Positions 26,001-38,573 of a stretch of DNA of 64,000 bases are shown here, one piece after another. Below the pieces are notes generated by a model. That model was not told the origin of the DNA. It worked only from the letters and a program-made list of their open reading frames with translations, and did no database searches. The position numbers and the translations under genes were made by a program. How positions within the stretch are numbered: the stretch's first letter is position 1; each line of letters starts with the position of its first letter. Origin of the DNA: Pegea sp. RAD2-039. Its lineage: Eukaryota; Chordata; Thaliacea; Salpida; Salpidae. The stretch covers positions 186,001 to 250,000 of the forward strand of contig JAQGEQ010000046.1 of assembly GCA_034620365.1 (NCBI GenBank). Direction: 5' to 3'.

Positions 26001-29000
26001 TTAGCAAATATCTTTGTCTGATCTTTTTATGTCTCTACTTTAGTTCAAAAGTTTTTCGACAATGCCATCTAGCGGATGAAAATATTTCAAATGATTTTCA
26101 ACTTTCTAAAAAAATCTCAATTCATTTAAACCATGAGATTAAAAGTTGCTTCTTTTAAATGTTCATCTTGATTAAGTTGATTAATTTTTGATCCTGATCA
26201 GATGTAGAAACAAACACAACTCACTTTTGTGTTTTAATTTCTTTCAGATCCAACTCAGCTCTAGATGTTGGTGGTATTGAAGGGAAATCTTCGTCATTAA
26301 AACCGGAATCTTTTCTCAGATTTTTCTTCTTCTAAAAGCATTGAGAGAAAAATGTTATTTTGTAACAACTCAAAAGAACCTCATTGAAAAACAAGAAAAA
26401 GACCAAACAGAGATTGTAAAGTTTGCTCAAGTCATGTTTGAACAATTCAAAGATGTTTGTTTTATAAAACAATCGCGCATATTTCGCTTTTCATTTTACT
26501 TTTAATGACGTCATATACGACCACAGTTGTCGAGGATATTCTTATACAGGTTTCCAAATTGAATTTTTACGTTAAAAAGTCAAAAAAAGAAAAATAATTG
26601 ACGAAATTTGAAACAAACTTTCGTGAAAAGAGCTGCTGACAGCGTATGGCGTCGATTAGATGACGTAGCATCCGCTATCAGATCTTTTTTACTGCCTGAA
26701 GTAACACGTAGCGATTGAGGCACTTCTATTCGTTCACGTAACATCACGTGACCTATAACAGATGACGTCACGTGATAAAATGATGACATCATATCTAAAT
26801 TGATCACCTTTATCGGAATCTTTTGAATAATCTTTAATGAGGTGAGCCAAATTGGTATTTCCAGCCATTATCGCCACCTAAAAAATTGAAGGGATTAGAA
26901 GAAGACGAAACAAAGAAGATAGATTGTTTGTAAGTTGGTTTAGTGGTTGGTTTAGTAATTGGTTTAGTGGTTGGTTTAATGGTTGGTTTAGTGGTTGGTT
27001 TAGTGGTTGGTTTAGTGGTTGGTTTAATGGTTGGTTTAGTGGCTGGCTTAATGGTTGGTTTAGTGGTTGGTTTAGTGGTTGGTTTAATGGTTGGTTTAGT
27101 GGCTGGTTTAGTAATTGGTTTAGTGGTTGGTTTACTGGTTGATTTAGTGGTTGGCTTAATGGTTGGTTTACTGCTTGGTTTAGTGGTTGGTTTAGTAATT
27201 GGTTGACTGGTTGGTTTAATGGTTGGTCTACTGGTTGGTTTAGTGGTTGGTTTAGTGGCTGGTTTAGTGGTTTGTTTACTGGTTGGTTTAGTGGTTTGTT
27301 TACTGGTTGGTTTAGTAATTGGTTGACTGGTTGGTTTAATGGTTGGTCTACTGGTTGGTTTACTGGTTGGTTTAGTGGTTGGTTTAGTGGTTGGTTTAGT
27401 GGCTGGTTTAGTGGTTTGTTTACTGGTTGGTTTAGTGGCTGGTTTAGTGGTTTGTTTACTGGTTGGTTTAGTAATTGGTTGACTGGTTGGTTTACTAGTT
27501 GGTTTAGTAATTGGTTTAATGGTTGGTTTACTGGTTAGTTTAGTAATTGGTTTAGTGGTTGGTTTAATGGTTGGTTTAGTGGTTGGTTTAGTAATTGGTT
27601 TACTGGTTGGTTTAGTGGTTGGTTTAATGGCTGGTTTAGTGGCTGGTTTAGTAATTGGTTGACTGGTTGGTTTAGTGGTTGGTTTACTTGAAGATTTTGG
27701 AGATCAAATTCTGGATTTTCAGTTCTTGTTTTTCAACAAACTTCTCATCTCAAATCGAGAATTTTTTATTTAATTTAACAACAAATATGAATAAAGGAAC
27801 CTGAGAAGGATCTTGATTGGAGAAGTTGCGGATGTTGCGATCAGCGCCATGATCAAGTAAAGTGATCAGACAAAATTCTTTATTGTAAAGAGCGCAAACA
27901 TGTAGCGGGGAATTCCCTGTCGCGTTTTGTAAATTGAGAAAGTTTGATTTCGATTGTTGATTCCAATCTTCAATTTTATTGAGTAAGATTGACAAATGAT
28001 CCAAATGTCCGTATCTACACACCTATCAACAAACACATTTGCATAAATCGCGTCTAATCGATTCACCCGGATGTTGAAGTGATGACGTCATCAAGTCGAT
28101 CGATCACAAACCTGATGAAGAATACTCCACTTTTGTGAATCCACACAATCTAATCTCGCTCCTCGCTCCAGCAACATCCGGACACACTCCTCCCCGGTAC
28201 CTTTGTCCATTATACAACAATGATAAAGAGGAGTAAGGTCTCTCGCATCCAGAACATCCGGTGAGGCTCCCAGATCAAGAAGATTCTAAAAAGGATTAAC
28301 TCTAATATTACTTGATGACGTCATAATGTTGGTCACGCTTCAATCGAGAAGTCTGACGTCATCTTGCAAAATCTTCGTTGAAATTAGTCGAACAGCTCGA
28401 AACGCGTTCAGTGAAGCGAGACGGGTTTATGTAAACGTAAAAACAAACAACAACGCGATTAACGCGCGACTTTTTCCGATGACTGACCTTCAACGCGGCG
28501 GCATGCCCACTTCGGGCAGCAACATGGACCGGGGTGTACCCTTGTTTGTTGCGAAAATCAATGTGAGCTCCTCCTGCTCCTACAAGAGTCAAAATCACGG
28601 GTCCAACAGGTCTCGATTCGAGATGTAGACTACTCCGAGACTTCCTCAATTGTGATCTTCGGAAGCTTGACTTCGACTTCTTTTCAAGAGTCGGTTCAAA
28701 GGTCAATGAAGTATTGCTCAAAGTAGAAAGTATTGTAAGAGGAGTTTCTGCGAGATAAGGATTAAAAGATTATAGAGATCATCAGGATCACCTTCGCCAT
28801 CCTCATCGTGGAAGTTTGGATCGAGTCCTTTGTGGATAAGAGATAAAATTTTATCTGTGTTCTTTGCATTTACGTGTTTCAAGAACTCGCGTTGTTTTGT
28901 TGTGTTCTGCATCTTTACCAATTTCATCGAATCCTTGCGGTTTGTAACATGAAAGACTCGACGCTTGTAGCGAAACTGAAATCAGATGAAAAGATCAATT

Positions 29001-32000
29001 TGAAGAAGACACAAAAAAGAGGTTGACAATTGAAAATGTGATTTTTATTAACAGAGTGCATTTATGGATTAATATTTGACTAGTTCAACTACACCGAGCT
29101 TCACGTGCTGACGTTGGCAGCTATTAAACTTTATGATATGTAAATGTCGTTTACAAAAAATCATCAAATCCTCTAAAGGTTTGGTCGATAATTTCAAAAT
29201 TAGAAAATATTTAGCAGCTGAAGTAAGAACAGTTGCCAAAATCTCTTTTAATTTCTTCTATTGCAGCTGTCTTCCAGTTTCATAAAAACATTTTCTAAAA
29301 TGTGTCTTGTGATGATAGTTTGAAATTTATAATTCGATATCTAGATAGGTCTTCAAATTTTCTGCTTATGCTTCAACTAAGTTCAGTTGAAATAAAAACT
29401 TTTAAATCGATTCAAATCGAGCAAAAAACTGACAGAAAAACGTAGAAAAATTGAAAAGAATTTTAGAACAACTTACTTCATAAGACTCTATAGTACCGGG
29501 TTTCAAGTAGTCTTTCATCTGCTTGTGATCCAATAGAAAGCGACCAGCAGTCTGGCTGAAGAGCCCGTAATTAAACGAGTAGGGAGGTTTCTATGAAGAA
29601 ATAGTTGAACAAAAAGCTAATAATATGCTAGTAGTAGCTTACTTGTGTAAAACTATGAATGATTCTTTGTTTAACTGCCCAAACACTATCACTGATATCA
29701 ACACGAATACACTTCTGTCAGTTGAAAAAGATGTTTTTGATAAATTGATGATGAAATAGAAGAAATAAACCGATACTATCAACTATTGATTAAATATTTT
29801 GTGAAAGTTTTTCTCACTGTGAGTTTCAGGACAGTTACAGTGATTTTTAGAATAGCATGAGTGTTCCGCAGGGAACCTAATTTTACAAGAGCCTCTTCAG
29901 GACTTCCGGATGTTATCTCATCCACCACCACCTCCATATTAGAACTTTCAGGAGTCTAGATTTTTTAAGATAAAAACTTAATAAGAATTAATCTAGAAAA
30001 GTTCTTTTTGCTTTATATAACTGAAATAATTGAAAATGTTTTTTTGTTTGTTTAAAAATGTTTCAAATTAATTATGTAACTTGTGTGCTTGTAACATAAT
30101 CTAGTTTTTTAAAAGTAATTCTAAGTAAAGTTTTCCGATAAGATTAAAATAATTGATAAAAAAATCTGATAATAAAAGAGATAAAATAAAACTAAACAAA
30201 AATCTATTTCTGGAAAAATTGGTTAAATAAAAAAGTTATTTGAAAAAGTTAAATTTGAATAATTTGAAAGATTTCAATAAAAAGTTTTCTTTTTAATTTT
30301 AAATTGCATTTTAACAACAAAAGTCTATCAAATAGAATTTATTCAAATTGCATTTACTGAATCTTTTATAAATCTTTATCAAAAAAATTGAATTTATTTT
30401 TATCAGAAATAATTAGATTCAATTTCAAATTTTTGCGAATCATAATAAAGTTCAATTAGAAGTTTAGGAAGAATATTAAAAAAAAAAAGATTTGCTGCAG
30501 ATTCATTCAAGCGAACAAAATAAAAGTTCAAATACAACTTGTTCAGTGTCCAAACATCCTTATTAACGGAGACTATAAACTAACTATAGAATTAAATCCT
30601 AGATAACAAGGTAGGACATTGAATTATATCAATAAGAACCTTTTATTGAAACATCACTTTCTTCTAATCGATTAATGTGGTCTTAAAATCTACAACTTGC
30701 TGAATTATAAAAATTGCTTTTTCAGTAATTCTTCAAGTAACAAATATTTCATTTAATGCAAACTGAAAATGTGAAAATGTACCACATGTGTTCTCATGCA
30801 TAACCACAAAGTATAACCATGAATCTAAAATGATATATCTACAAATATCTTAAAACTTCTTTTCAACTTTTAAAACTACAATCTGAAGTATGTGTTGAAA
30901 AATCTCAAAAAATGTTGGCTTTAATAAAAAGCTACTTAAAGTTTGAAGACTTTGTTCTTTAAACTTTTTTATAACTAAAAACAAAATCTTTAAATCTACA
31001 AAAAATTAGGTTTACAATGTCAACTGTATCAAATTTTGACAGATTGAATTGCTTAAGAGCCACAAATTTCTATTTAAAAGTTTCAAATTACAGAACGAAA
31101 AAAATAAAAGTTTCCACCAACAAAATGACTTTTCTTTAATTTGAAACTTAATTCTTTTTGAAAATTTATTTTGTAAATAAATTTTATCAACTTTCAGCTT
31201 ACATTTAGTTCTAAAGGAACTCCATTCGCCTCGGCCCATGCGCTCGTGGATAACTGATCCTCATCTAGATCAGAATCATCATCAGAACTGCTGAAAATTA
31301 AAAAGTTCGAGTCAAATTTTTATGATATTTTTTACTTTACTGTAAGACATCTTTAAGAAGGAGAAAATAAACGATTTATGAAAATGTTTTATTTGTTTGT
31401 AGATTCGTAGCCAGATTCAGACAAATTTTAAAAGTTTATTTTCAAATTTTAAATTCATTTTTTAAACTAATGAACATTTTACTGTTTCTCAAAGAAATAA
31501 CATTTTCTCAGTTGTTAACACGTTACCAAATAATATCTTCAAATCTTTTTAAATGAGATAATTTTTAACATTTTAACATTAAAGATAATTTTAACAAGTT
31601 CTTAAAACTTTTGATTTTACAAAAAAGTAAAATCAGAATATTTTATTTTTTAATTTGAAAAAACTGATAAGAGGCGCAACTAACGTATTAATAAGCAAAC
31701 TTTTGGAAAATGTTTGTTGATTTTAAATGAAACTTATTTATATTTGAATGTAAATAAAATGAGGAAACTTCGAAACTTTAATTCATCATTAACTTATCCT
31801 ATTATGCAAACATTTTGAAATTTGAAATCTGGTAATATTATTGATATGTAAAAACTAGAAAAATTTTCATCAAAATCAACTCAATTTGTTCAACAATTTT
31901 CAAGTAAATATTTGTTTAATTGTTTTAACCATTCTTTCAAGAGATGGTTTTGTAGATGAAGCCACATAATTAAAGCAAATTACATCAACTACCTAGGTGG

Positions 32001-32963
32001 TCGAATAGGAGGTCGGATATTCCGAAGGAAAGTTCTGTAATCACTTTCATCTCTACTTTCACGATTTGATTGATTAGATAGTGATAAAGAACTGGATCCA
32101 TTATTATTTGTGTTTAGATTACTAATCCAGTATCTTGAAGCTTGTGACAAATCTTGAGTGTCATTTCTTAAAAATATCAAAAAGTTTTAGATTCTATGAA
32201 AGTATTAATCAGAAAAATGTTGAATGTTGGAAGAGAAAGTCATCTTTTCATTTCACTAAAATAATGTAGAAAAATTTTAGAAATAAGTAAACATCAAGGT
32301 GTTGGAAAAAAAGGGAACTGAATGACTAAGGAGAAAGTCATGAAGAAAGCAGTTTGTAGCTAACATTTGAGATTTTAAAACAATATAAACTCCATAAACG
32401 TTAAATAATTAAAAGTATTTGATTTAGCTAATTATTTTAAAGAAATTTACAAAACTTAGATTTCCACGAAACAATTTCAACGAAAAATAGATTCAACACT
32501 TTTAGTTATTTATATTTTTGATTTGTTAATCAAAAGACTACAAAATAGAAAATCTGATCTTCATTATTTATCAAGATATTTGAGAAAAATTTTTAGCGTA
32601 AATGTTTTAGTAAACAAAGTTGAAAATATCATTTCAATATTTATAATTTGATCATAAACATTTTACTGTTGCACAAAGGAATGTTCTTGGATAATATTTA
32701 GAAAAATTTACTGATAGAAACTTAATGACCAAAAATAAAGCAGTTTTAATGACTAAAATAACTGAGATGGAACTAATTAGAAAACTGATGATAAATTTTT
32801 ATTGTAAAAAAAGCTTTTTCTAACAAACTTACTTTATAGACTCTGATAAAGAGCTTTGTGAAGATTTTCGGGTCTTTCCAAAGAATGAAAGATTCTTTAA
32901 AGATGAAGACTTCTTTTTTGATAGTTTAAACTGCTTGTGTGGATCTGATCGGAAGGAAGACAT
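20095..32963 (-). CDS. SHANK: SHANK postsynaptic scaffold protein
   Basis: Coding exons in transcript order: 32963-32833, 32166-31993, 31290-31203, 29955-29818, 29714-29643, 29590-29477, 28975-28792, 28747-28488, 28285-28112, 28022-27801, 26877-26808, 26752-26619, 26331-26225, 25772-25479, 25411-25302, 25275-25183, 23191-23063, 23002-22963, 22912-22758, 22699-22575, 22494-22389, 21939-21814, 21703-21624, 21567-21477, 21421-21157, 21102-20902, 20845-20646, 20594-20095. All phases agree and give 1,460 residues; borders at 25772 and 25302 are the least certain. Domain order is diagnostic: Ser-rich N-tail; SPN ubiquitin-like fold about 165-250 (DSVWAVKQRI, NYGLFSQTAGRFL); ankyrin repeats about 265-545 (KGLDPNFHDEDGE, GAGGAHIDFRNKQG); SH3 about 760-830; PDZ about 880-973 with a GYGF carboxylate loop; proline-rich stretch; C-terminal SAM about 1396-1460 (ENEIDGSHLPDL). 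SHANK organises glutamatergic postsynaptic densities. I see no PPxxF Homer-binding motif in the linker. Confidence -1.
26935..27687 (+). repeat. 12-bp minisatellite (ggttggtttagt) in a SHANK intron
   Basis: About 63 tandem 12-bp units of ggttggtttagt with frequent variants (aatgg, actgg, gtaatt). The array occupies most of the intron 26878-27800 between two ankyrin-repeat exons. A ten-unit block recurs at 27201 and again exactly 120 bp later, so there is higher-order structure. The long plus-strand frames rich in Trp, Phe and Gly, or in Val, Gly and Leu, are repeat artefacts. Confidence -1.
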
Positions 32964-35524
32964 TTTAATAATAATTTCTGGACTTATCTAATATTTGAAA
33001 ATAATCTTCTGTGCATGTTTTACACTATAGATAAGTTTGCAAAAAATCACAGTAATTGAAAAGTATCTATTTACTGCATAAACCTGTGAATATGTATTAA
33101 AAATATAAGATATATTTGATACAAGAATATCAATTAATTTTTAATTAAATAGATAACAAGATAGAAAGATTGTTATATTGATTTTATATAAAATCAACTT
33201 TTAAAAATCTAATTTTATTATTATTTAAAGAACTAGTAATTGCTGGAAATAGGAAAAGTTTAAATATAAAAAGTTAAACTTTAACATGTAGAACTAAAAA
33301 CTGTTATTAATTAAATTGATGAAAAATATATAAATAAATAAAAAGAAGTTTGAAAAATCTGAAAAAGTTCTTATTTCAAGTTTTATTGAAAATTATTTAT
33401 AAATTTCCTTGAAGTAAACAGAAAAAAAAATTATTATTAAATGATAAATCAAATAATCAAATGAGTTCAAAATGAATTATTTTAAATTTACTTCAAAAAT
33501 TATATCAAAAAATTGATTAAGATATAAATAAAAGTTTTAACTATTTTTGAATATAAAAAATAAATATTTATCAAATAGAAAAACACAATAACTTATAATT
33601 TTATTCAAATTTGGAGTTAAAAGCTGACACAATAAACTCAAAAGTGTAAATAAACAAACTGAAAATATTAAAATTAAAATAAACCAAAACTTAAGTATAA
33701 ATCCACTATAAACAAATAAAACTTTAGTTTAATTTAATAAGTTCTCAAACAAAACAACACTTTGATTCTAAGTGACTGCATTTTTTGGATGAAGACTTTT
33801 GCAAATAATGAAGTTTCAAAACTGCAACCAAATTTGATTACTTGAAAACACTCAAGTGGCAAGCTCTAGACGAAAATGATTTTAAATTAAAACTTAGAAA
33901 GCTTTTCACAGCAACGAGAGAAACTCTTTACTGACTGTTAGTGTTGATGAATACATTAAGATCAAAATATTTACTCTTAAAAACGTTACAGACTTAAGTT
34001 GTTGAACCAAAGTATTTATTACATATCAATTAAAAATTAAACTACCAATAAGTAATAAACATTTTAACTTTCTTGTTGATAATTACAAGACCTTTTCCTT
34101 ATACAAGATTTTACCGTTATTAATGATTAAAGTATGTTCCTAAAATGACTAAATATTAAAAAGTTATAATTCAGATAAAAAAAGACAATTACTTCTTATA
34201 TTAAGACTTAATCGTTCCTTTGATTATTTCTTTAAAAAAATTAGCAGTTAATTAACATTAGTATTTTAAGACAAATTTTAATTCATTTTTTTTATGTTCT
34301 ATAACTTATTTTTTAAAATGAATATAAAATAAATTCAAATATAAAACAATATTGCTTATGTATAATGCACTGTTGTACTTTACACATTCTAAATAATAGT
34401 TATTTAAGCTTTAGAGAGTAAGCTTGAAAATTAATTAAAGAGTTTTCTGGACATATTAGTCCTTTTGTTCTCATAAAAGTTCATCATAAAAATAGTTCAA
34501 ATATTTTAACATAAATTAAATAAAAATGTTAACAGTAAAATGTGACATTTTTTTTAAATAAACTTTTTTGAAAATAATACTTTTTATGAAAAATGGCTGT
34601 TTATAGTAAAACAAATAAAATCTCAAAGTTAATTAAACATTTCACACTTACGTAGTAACTTCAGCAAACTGTTAGGTAGAAATTAAAACTTTAAACTAAT
34701 ATGCTTGGAAGTAAAGTAATTAAACATTTATTAATTTTCTTTATAGTAATGTTCATTATTCAAATTGAATATTTTCACCTTTTTATGTAATAAACGTTAC
34801 TCCTTAATTTACTGAATGACGAAACTGAAAAGTAATTATAAGATATATTCAACCAGGGATTTACAAACAAAACTAGGTGTTGTGTCGGTTTATCTGGATT
34901 AATTTATCGTGCCAATACCCCCAAGATCAAAAGAATTATAACTGAGTTCAGATTCCAAGTTCATTATTCAAAGAATCTTTAAACAATAAAACAAATTAAT
35001 ATTTCAGACAACTTTTTTTATAAGTATGTATATAACAACATTTTCACAAGATTTCTTATTACCTTTAATATGTCTAATTAATTTTTTTTAATTAACTTGA
35101 AAGATTTACACAACAATTTTGTAAACTATATCTACTGCAAATGCTTAATTATATATCAAATTTTGAACTAAGTAATTTTGAAATACTTTTTGAACATAGC
35201 AAAAATTCAGATATTTATTGTTTACTTTCAGACACTAAAAATAATAAAAACTCAACTTTTGTAAAATCTATCGATCATTAAACTTTCTCCAATCGAATTT
35301 TGTTTTAAAATTCCAGGTTGATGACGTCATAAAAACAAAGGACTTAAGACGTCTGCCGACCGAAATATATTCTACTGTAATCAAATACATATCGATAAAT
35401 TTTGTTGGATATTTTTGTGTTTTATAAATCATAAATCACAAATGTAGCCATTAAACAAAGACTTGTTCAACAAAGTGCGTGAGACTTACATTTTTGTTGA
35501 AATTTTTTATTTACCATCCAACAA
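32964..35524. other. Divergent intergenic region between SHANK and the hydroxylase
   Basis: Very AT-rich, 2.56 kb between the start codons of two divergently transcribed genes. I found no coding exon. The right end carries a palindromic CRE octamer at 35322-35329. Upstream non-coding exons of either gene could lie here but cannot be placed from the sequence alone. Confidence -1.
35322..35329 (+). promoter_or_regulatory. Candidate cAMP response element upstream of the TH-like gene
   Basis: A perfect TGACGTCA lies 196 bases before the ATG at 35525. Mammalian tyrosine hydroxylase promoters carry a CRE of this sequence close to the start site. The octamer is strongly over-represented in this whole window, so its presence here may be coincidence. 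Confidence -1.
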
Positions 35525-38500
35525 ATGAAATTGGAAAATGTTTCTCATTCTATGTTTGATTTATTTTATATTCTAGTGAAAAGTGAAGAAAACAGAAAGA
35601 TTTTGAAGAAACTTCAAGTTAGTTTATAATTATCTTTCGCGGCTTTAACATTTTTGCTTATATGTCGTATTTACTTAAACTTATATTTAGAAACACAAAT
35701 GAAACTTTAAACTCATGAGAAATGTAAATAAGTGAAGTAATCTATGATATCAAATTTCAGAAATCAAATCTTGTTGCTACAAGGATAGGAAGTAGAACTC
35801 ACAAAAGTCATTTGAAATCATTACAATGTGTTCTTGGTCTGTGATCATATTCAATTTGATCATTTTAAAGTTGATTTTTTTTTCAAAACAGTTAAATTCA
35901 AAACAGTAAATCTTTAGCTTTTAAAATCGTGAAGCTCTATAGATTAGTTAAAAAAATATTTTTATCGTTTTCAGAAAAAGATTTTCTTTTTGCTTGCATT
36001 GGAACAAAGCTGGAAGTGGAAGATCTGCTTACAGGGATCAAAGAAAACGAGATAAGAGTTGTTGATGAAGAAAAAAATTTTTGTAAATGTTCCAGTAGTT
36101 TTGATTCTTTATAAAAGTCTTTTATGTGATATTTACATCTTATTTATCCTAATTATAATTTAAGTAGTAATTTTAAACAGAATTATTTTTTCCATTTTTA
36201 AGGTAATTGGTTTCCGAGACAAGCAAAGGATATAGATCAATTTTATCAAAATGATTTTACTGGTAGCTCACAAAATAGTGACAAATATATTCAACGTCGA
36301 ACTGAAATCATTTCATTAGCTCAAAACTATAAGCAGTAAGAATTGAAGCAGATAAATCCAAACAAAACAATTTTTCAAATTAAAACTTTGCAAAACAAAA
36401 ACAAAATTCCTATTTTCAGTGGAGATGAGATTTCTAAAGTCGTCTACACAGATGAAGAGTGCAAAATTTGGAGAGAGGTTTATGAAAGATGTAGAAGATA
36501 TAATATCATACACGCTTGTTCCCAGTATAAGAAAGCTCTCTACCAACTAGAAAGAGAACACATTCTCAGTTTCGATGTTGTTCCTCAAATTTCTGATCTT
36601 TCAAGATTTATCTTCAGTGAGTCATTTAGATTAGATTTTTTTCTTTTAAACAAACTTTTAAAATTCCAACTGATCAGCAGATTTTATAAATATTTCAGAA
36701 ACAACTGGCTTCAAATTGCGACCAGTTCAAGGTTTGGTGTCGTCGCGTGACTTCTTAGCAAGTCTTGCTTTCAAAATTTTTCAGTGTACTCAATACTTAC
36801 GACCAGCAACTGACCTTTGGCATACTACAGAACCGTAAATAGATAATTTTGATCATAATGACAACCATTTTTGAATATTTATATTGCAGTGACATCTGTC
36901 ATGAGGTGATTGGTCATGTTCCGATGTTGTGTGATCAACAATTTGCTGAGTTTTCTCATCAGATTGGACTGGCATCTTTAGGAGCAGATGAAGATGAGAT
37001 TGAAAAGATCTCCATGGTAACCGTAGTTAGTGAAATTTGTTTGATTTAATCTACTTAATCAAGTAAACATTTATTTTAACTTTAAATAAGCTTTACTGGT
37101 TCACAATTGAAATGGGAGTTTGTAAAGAAGGTGACAAAGGAGTTAAAGTCTTTGGAGCTGCTATTCTTTCTTCAGTATTTGAACTTGAAGTAATTTTGAA
37201 TAGAAATAATACAAACATCAAAAAAAGTTCAGTTTTATTTGCTTAGAATGCCATTTCAAGTAAACCAACATTGAAACCTTTTATGATTAATGATGAGTTG
37301 TTTCGTCAACCTTTTGTCGATGATATTTGTCAACCTGTTTATTTCATGTCTGAAAGTTTCCAAGATGCACTGGAAAAAATAAAGTTTGTGTGAATTCTAT
37401 CTAACATTGTAAAAGATGCTATCTTTGAATATTTATACTTAATGTTTAACTATTTCATTAATAACTTCATTTTCTTTATATATATTATTTAATATCTCTA
37501 GTATTTCTATCCCTTTCAAAGTTAAAGTTTGCAATTAACTTATTTAAACTTCTAATACTTTAATGAATGAGAAGGATTTAAAAGTCCCTAACATCTATTT
37601 TAATATCCAGGTAATTTAGTTTCTAAAACAACAAGACATTTCCAGCTATATATCTTTTATGTTTTTCATCTATATTTTAGACCATCAACATCATGACTTT
37701 TTTAACTGATTACTTATCAACAATTACTTTTTAGAGTAATATTTTCAAGTAGTTAGTCTTTAAGTAAGGTTTTAATCATTTTACTTTTGGAGTTGAATTT
37801 TGGTCCAATGCATCTATGAATGGTTTTTACATCAAAGAAATTTCCAAGTATTAAACTAAAACCAAACATTTTTTATCTATTTAAATTTGAATCTATTAGA
37901 TTCGTGTAAGTGATTTTTACATCAATATTAATTGAATTTCAAAAAGTCGTAAAACTAGCAGACGACAATATGACAACATGAACTCAGTGAGAAAGTGCGT
38001 TCAGTAAACTTTAGTTGAATAGTAAAAACCATTATAAAAGATTAAACTTTTAACTTCTTATTGCTTTTTTTTAATTTCAATTTTTTCTTACATAAGGTAC
38101 TTTGATTAGTTTTATAAGAAGTCATTCGTTGGTTAAAAAACTTAGTAACTCTCACCAAGAAGTAACTAACAATTGGTTTTTACAATACTTTCAGACTATG
38201 AGCTACTACTAAGCTAAAAATATGTTCTAAATTCAACCTTTGTTAGTTGCTCAAAATAATTCTTTGTAAAATAGAAGCTTTTCGCTTTTCTCATAATTTC
38301 AAAGCTGTTTCGTTTGTTGTTGAAGATTTTACAGCAGAATGCAGTTCTAGATATTCTAAAATATTTTTCAGAAATGATTCTTCATGTTGATGCTTTTTTA
38401 TTGGTGAAAATTTGTTTTTAATGTTTTACTACATTTAGTTGAAAAAACTGAACTTAAATTTTAAACTAAAACTTCATCATAACAGAAAATTTGCCTCGGT

Positions 38501-38573
38501 TGAAATGAAGAAGTCTTTTAGAGTCCTTCGGAATGATGAAAATGGCAAAATTCAAATTGAACTGAAGTATTAA
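35525..38573 (+). CDS. Aromatic amino acid hydroxylase, tyrosine-hydroxylase-like
   Basis: Ten exons (35525-35617, 35761-35836, 35975-36082, 36203-36335, 36420-36616, 36699-36834, 36890-37016, 37091-37189, 37247-37383, 38486-38573) close in phase to 397 residues. A shortened ACT-type regulatory region covers residues 1-100. The catalytic domain follows, with iron ligands His252 and His257 in [13 protein letters not shown] and Glu297 in YWFTIEMG; the 45-residue His-to-Glu spacing equals that of phenylalanine hydroxylase. [16 protein letters not shown] is closest to tyrosine hydroxylase. Asp348 ([13 protein letters not shown]) aligns with rat TH Asp425, the residue associated with tyrosine as substrate (Val in PAH, Ile in TPH). 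The enzyme would use tetrahydrobiopterin, iron and oxygen to make L-DOPA. The chain stops right after the last core strand, before the usual tetramerisation helix. Family certain; TH assignment likely. Confidence -1.

Noticed and set aside
26924..27538. Plus-strand frames resembling Trp/Phe/Gly-rich or Val/Gly/Leu-rich membrane proteins
   Set aside because: They are low-complexity translation of the 12-bp minisatellite inside a SHANK intron, with different frames open for the same reason.
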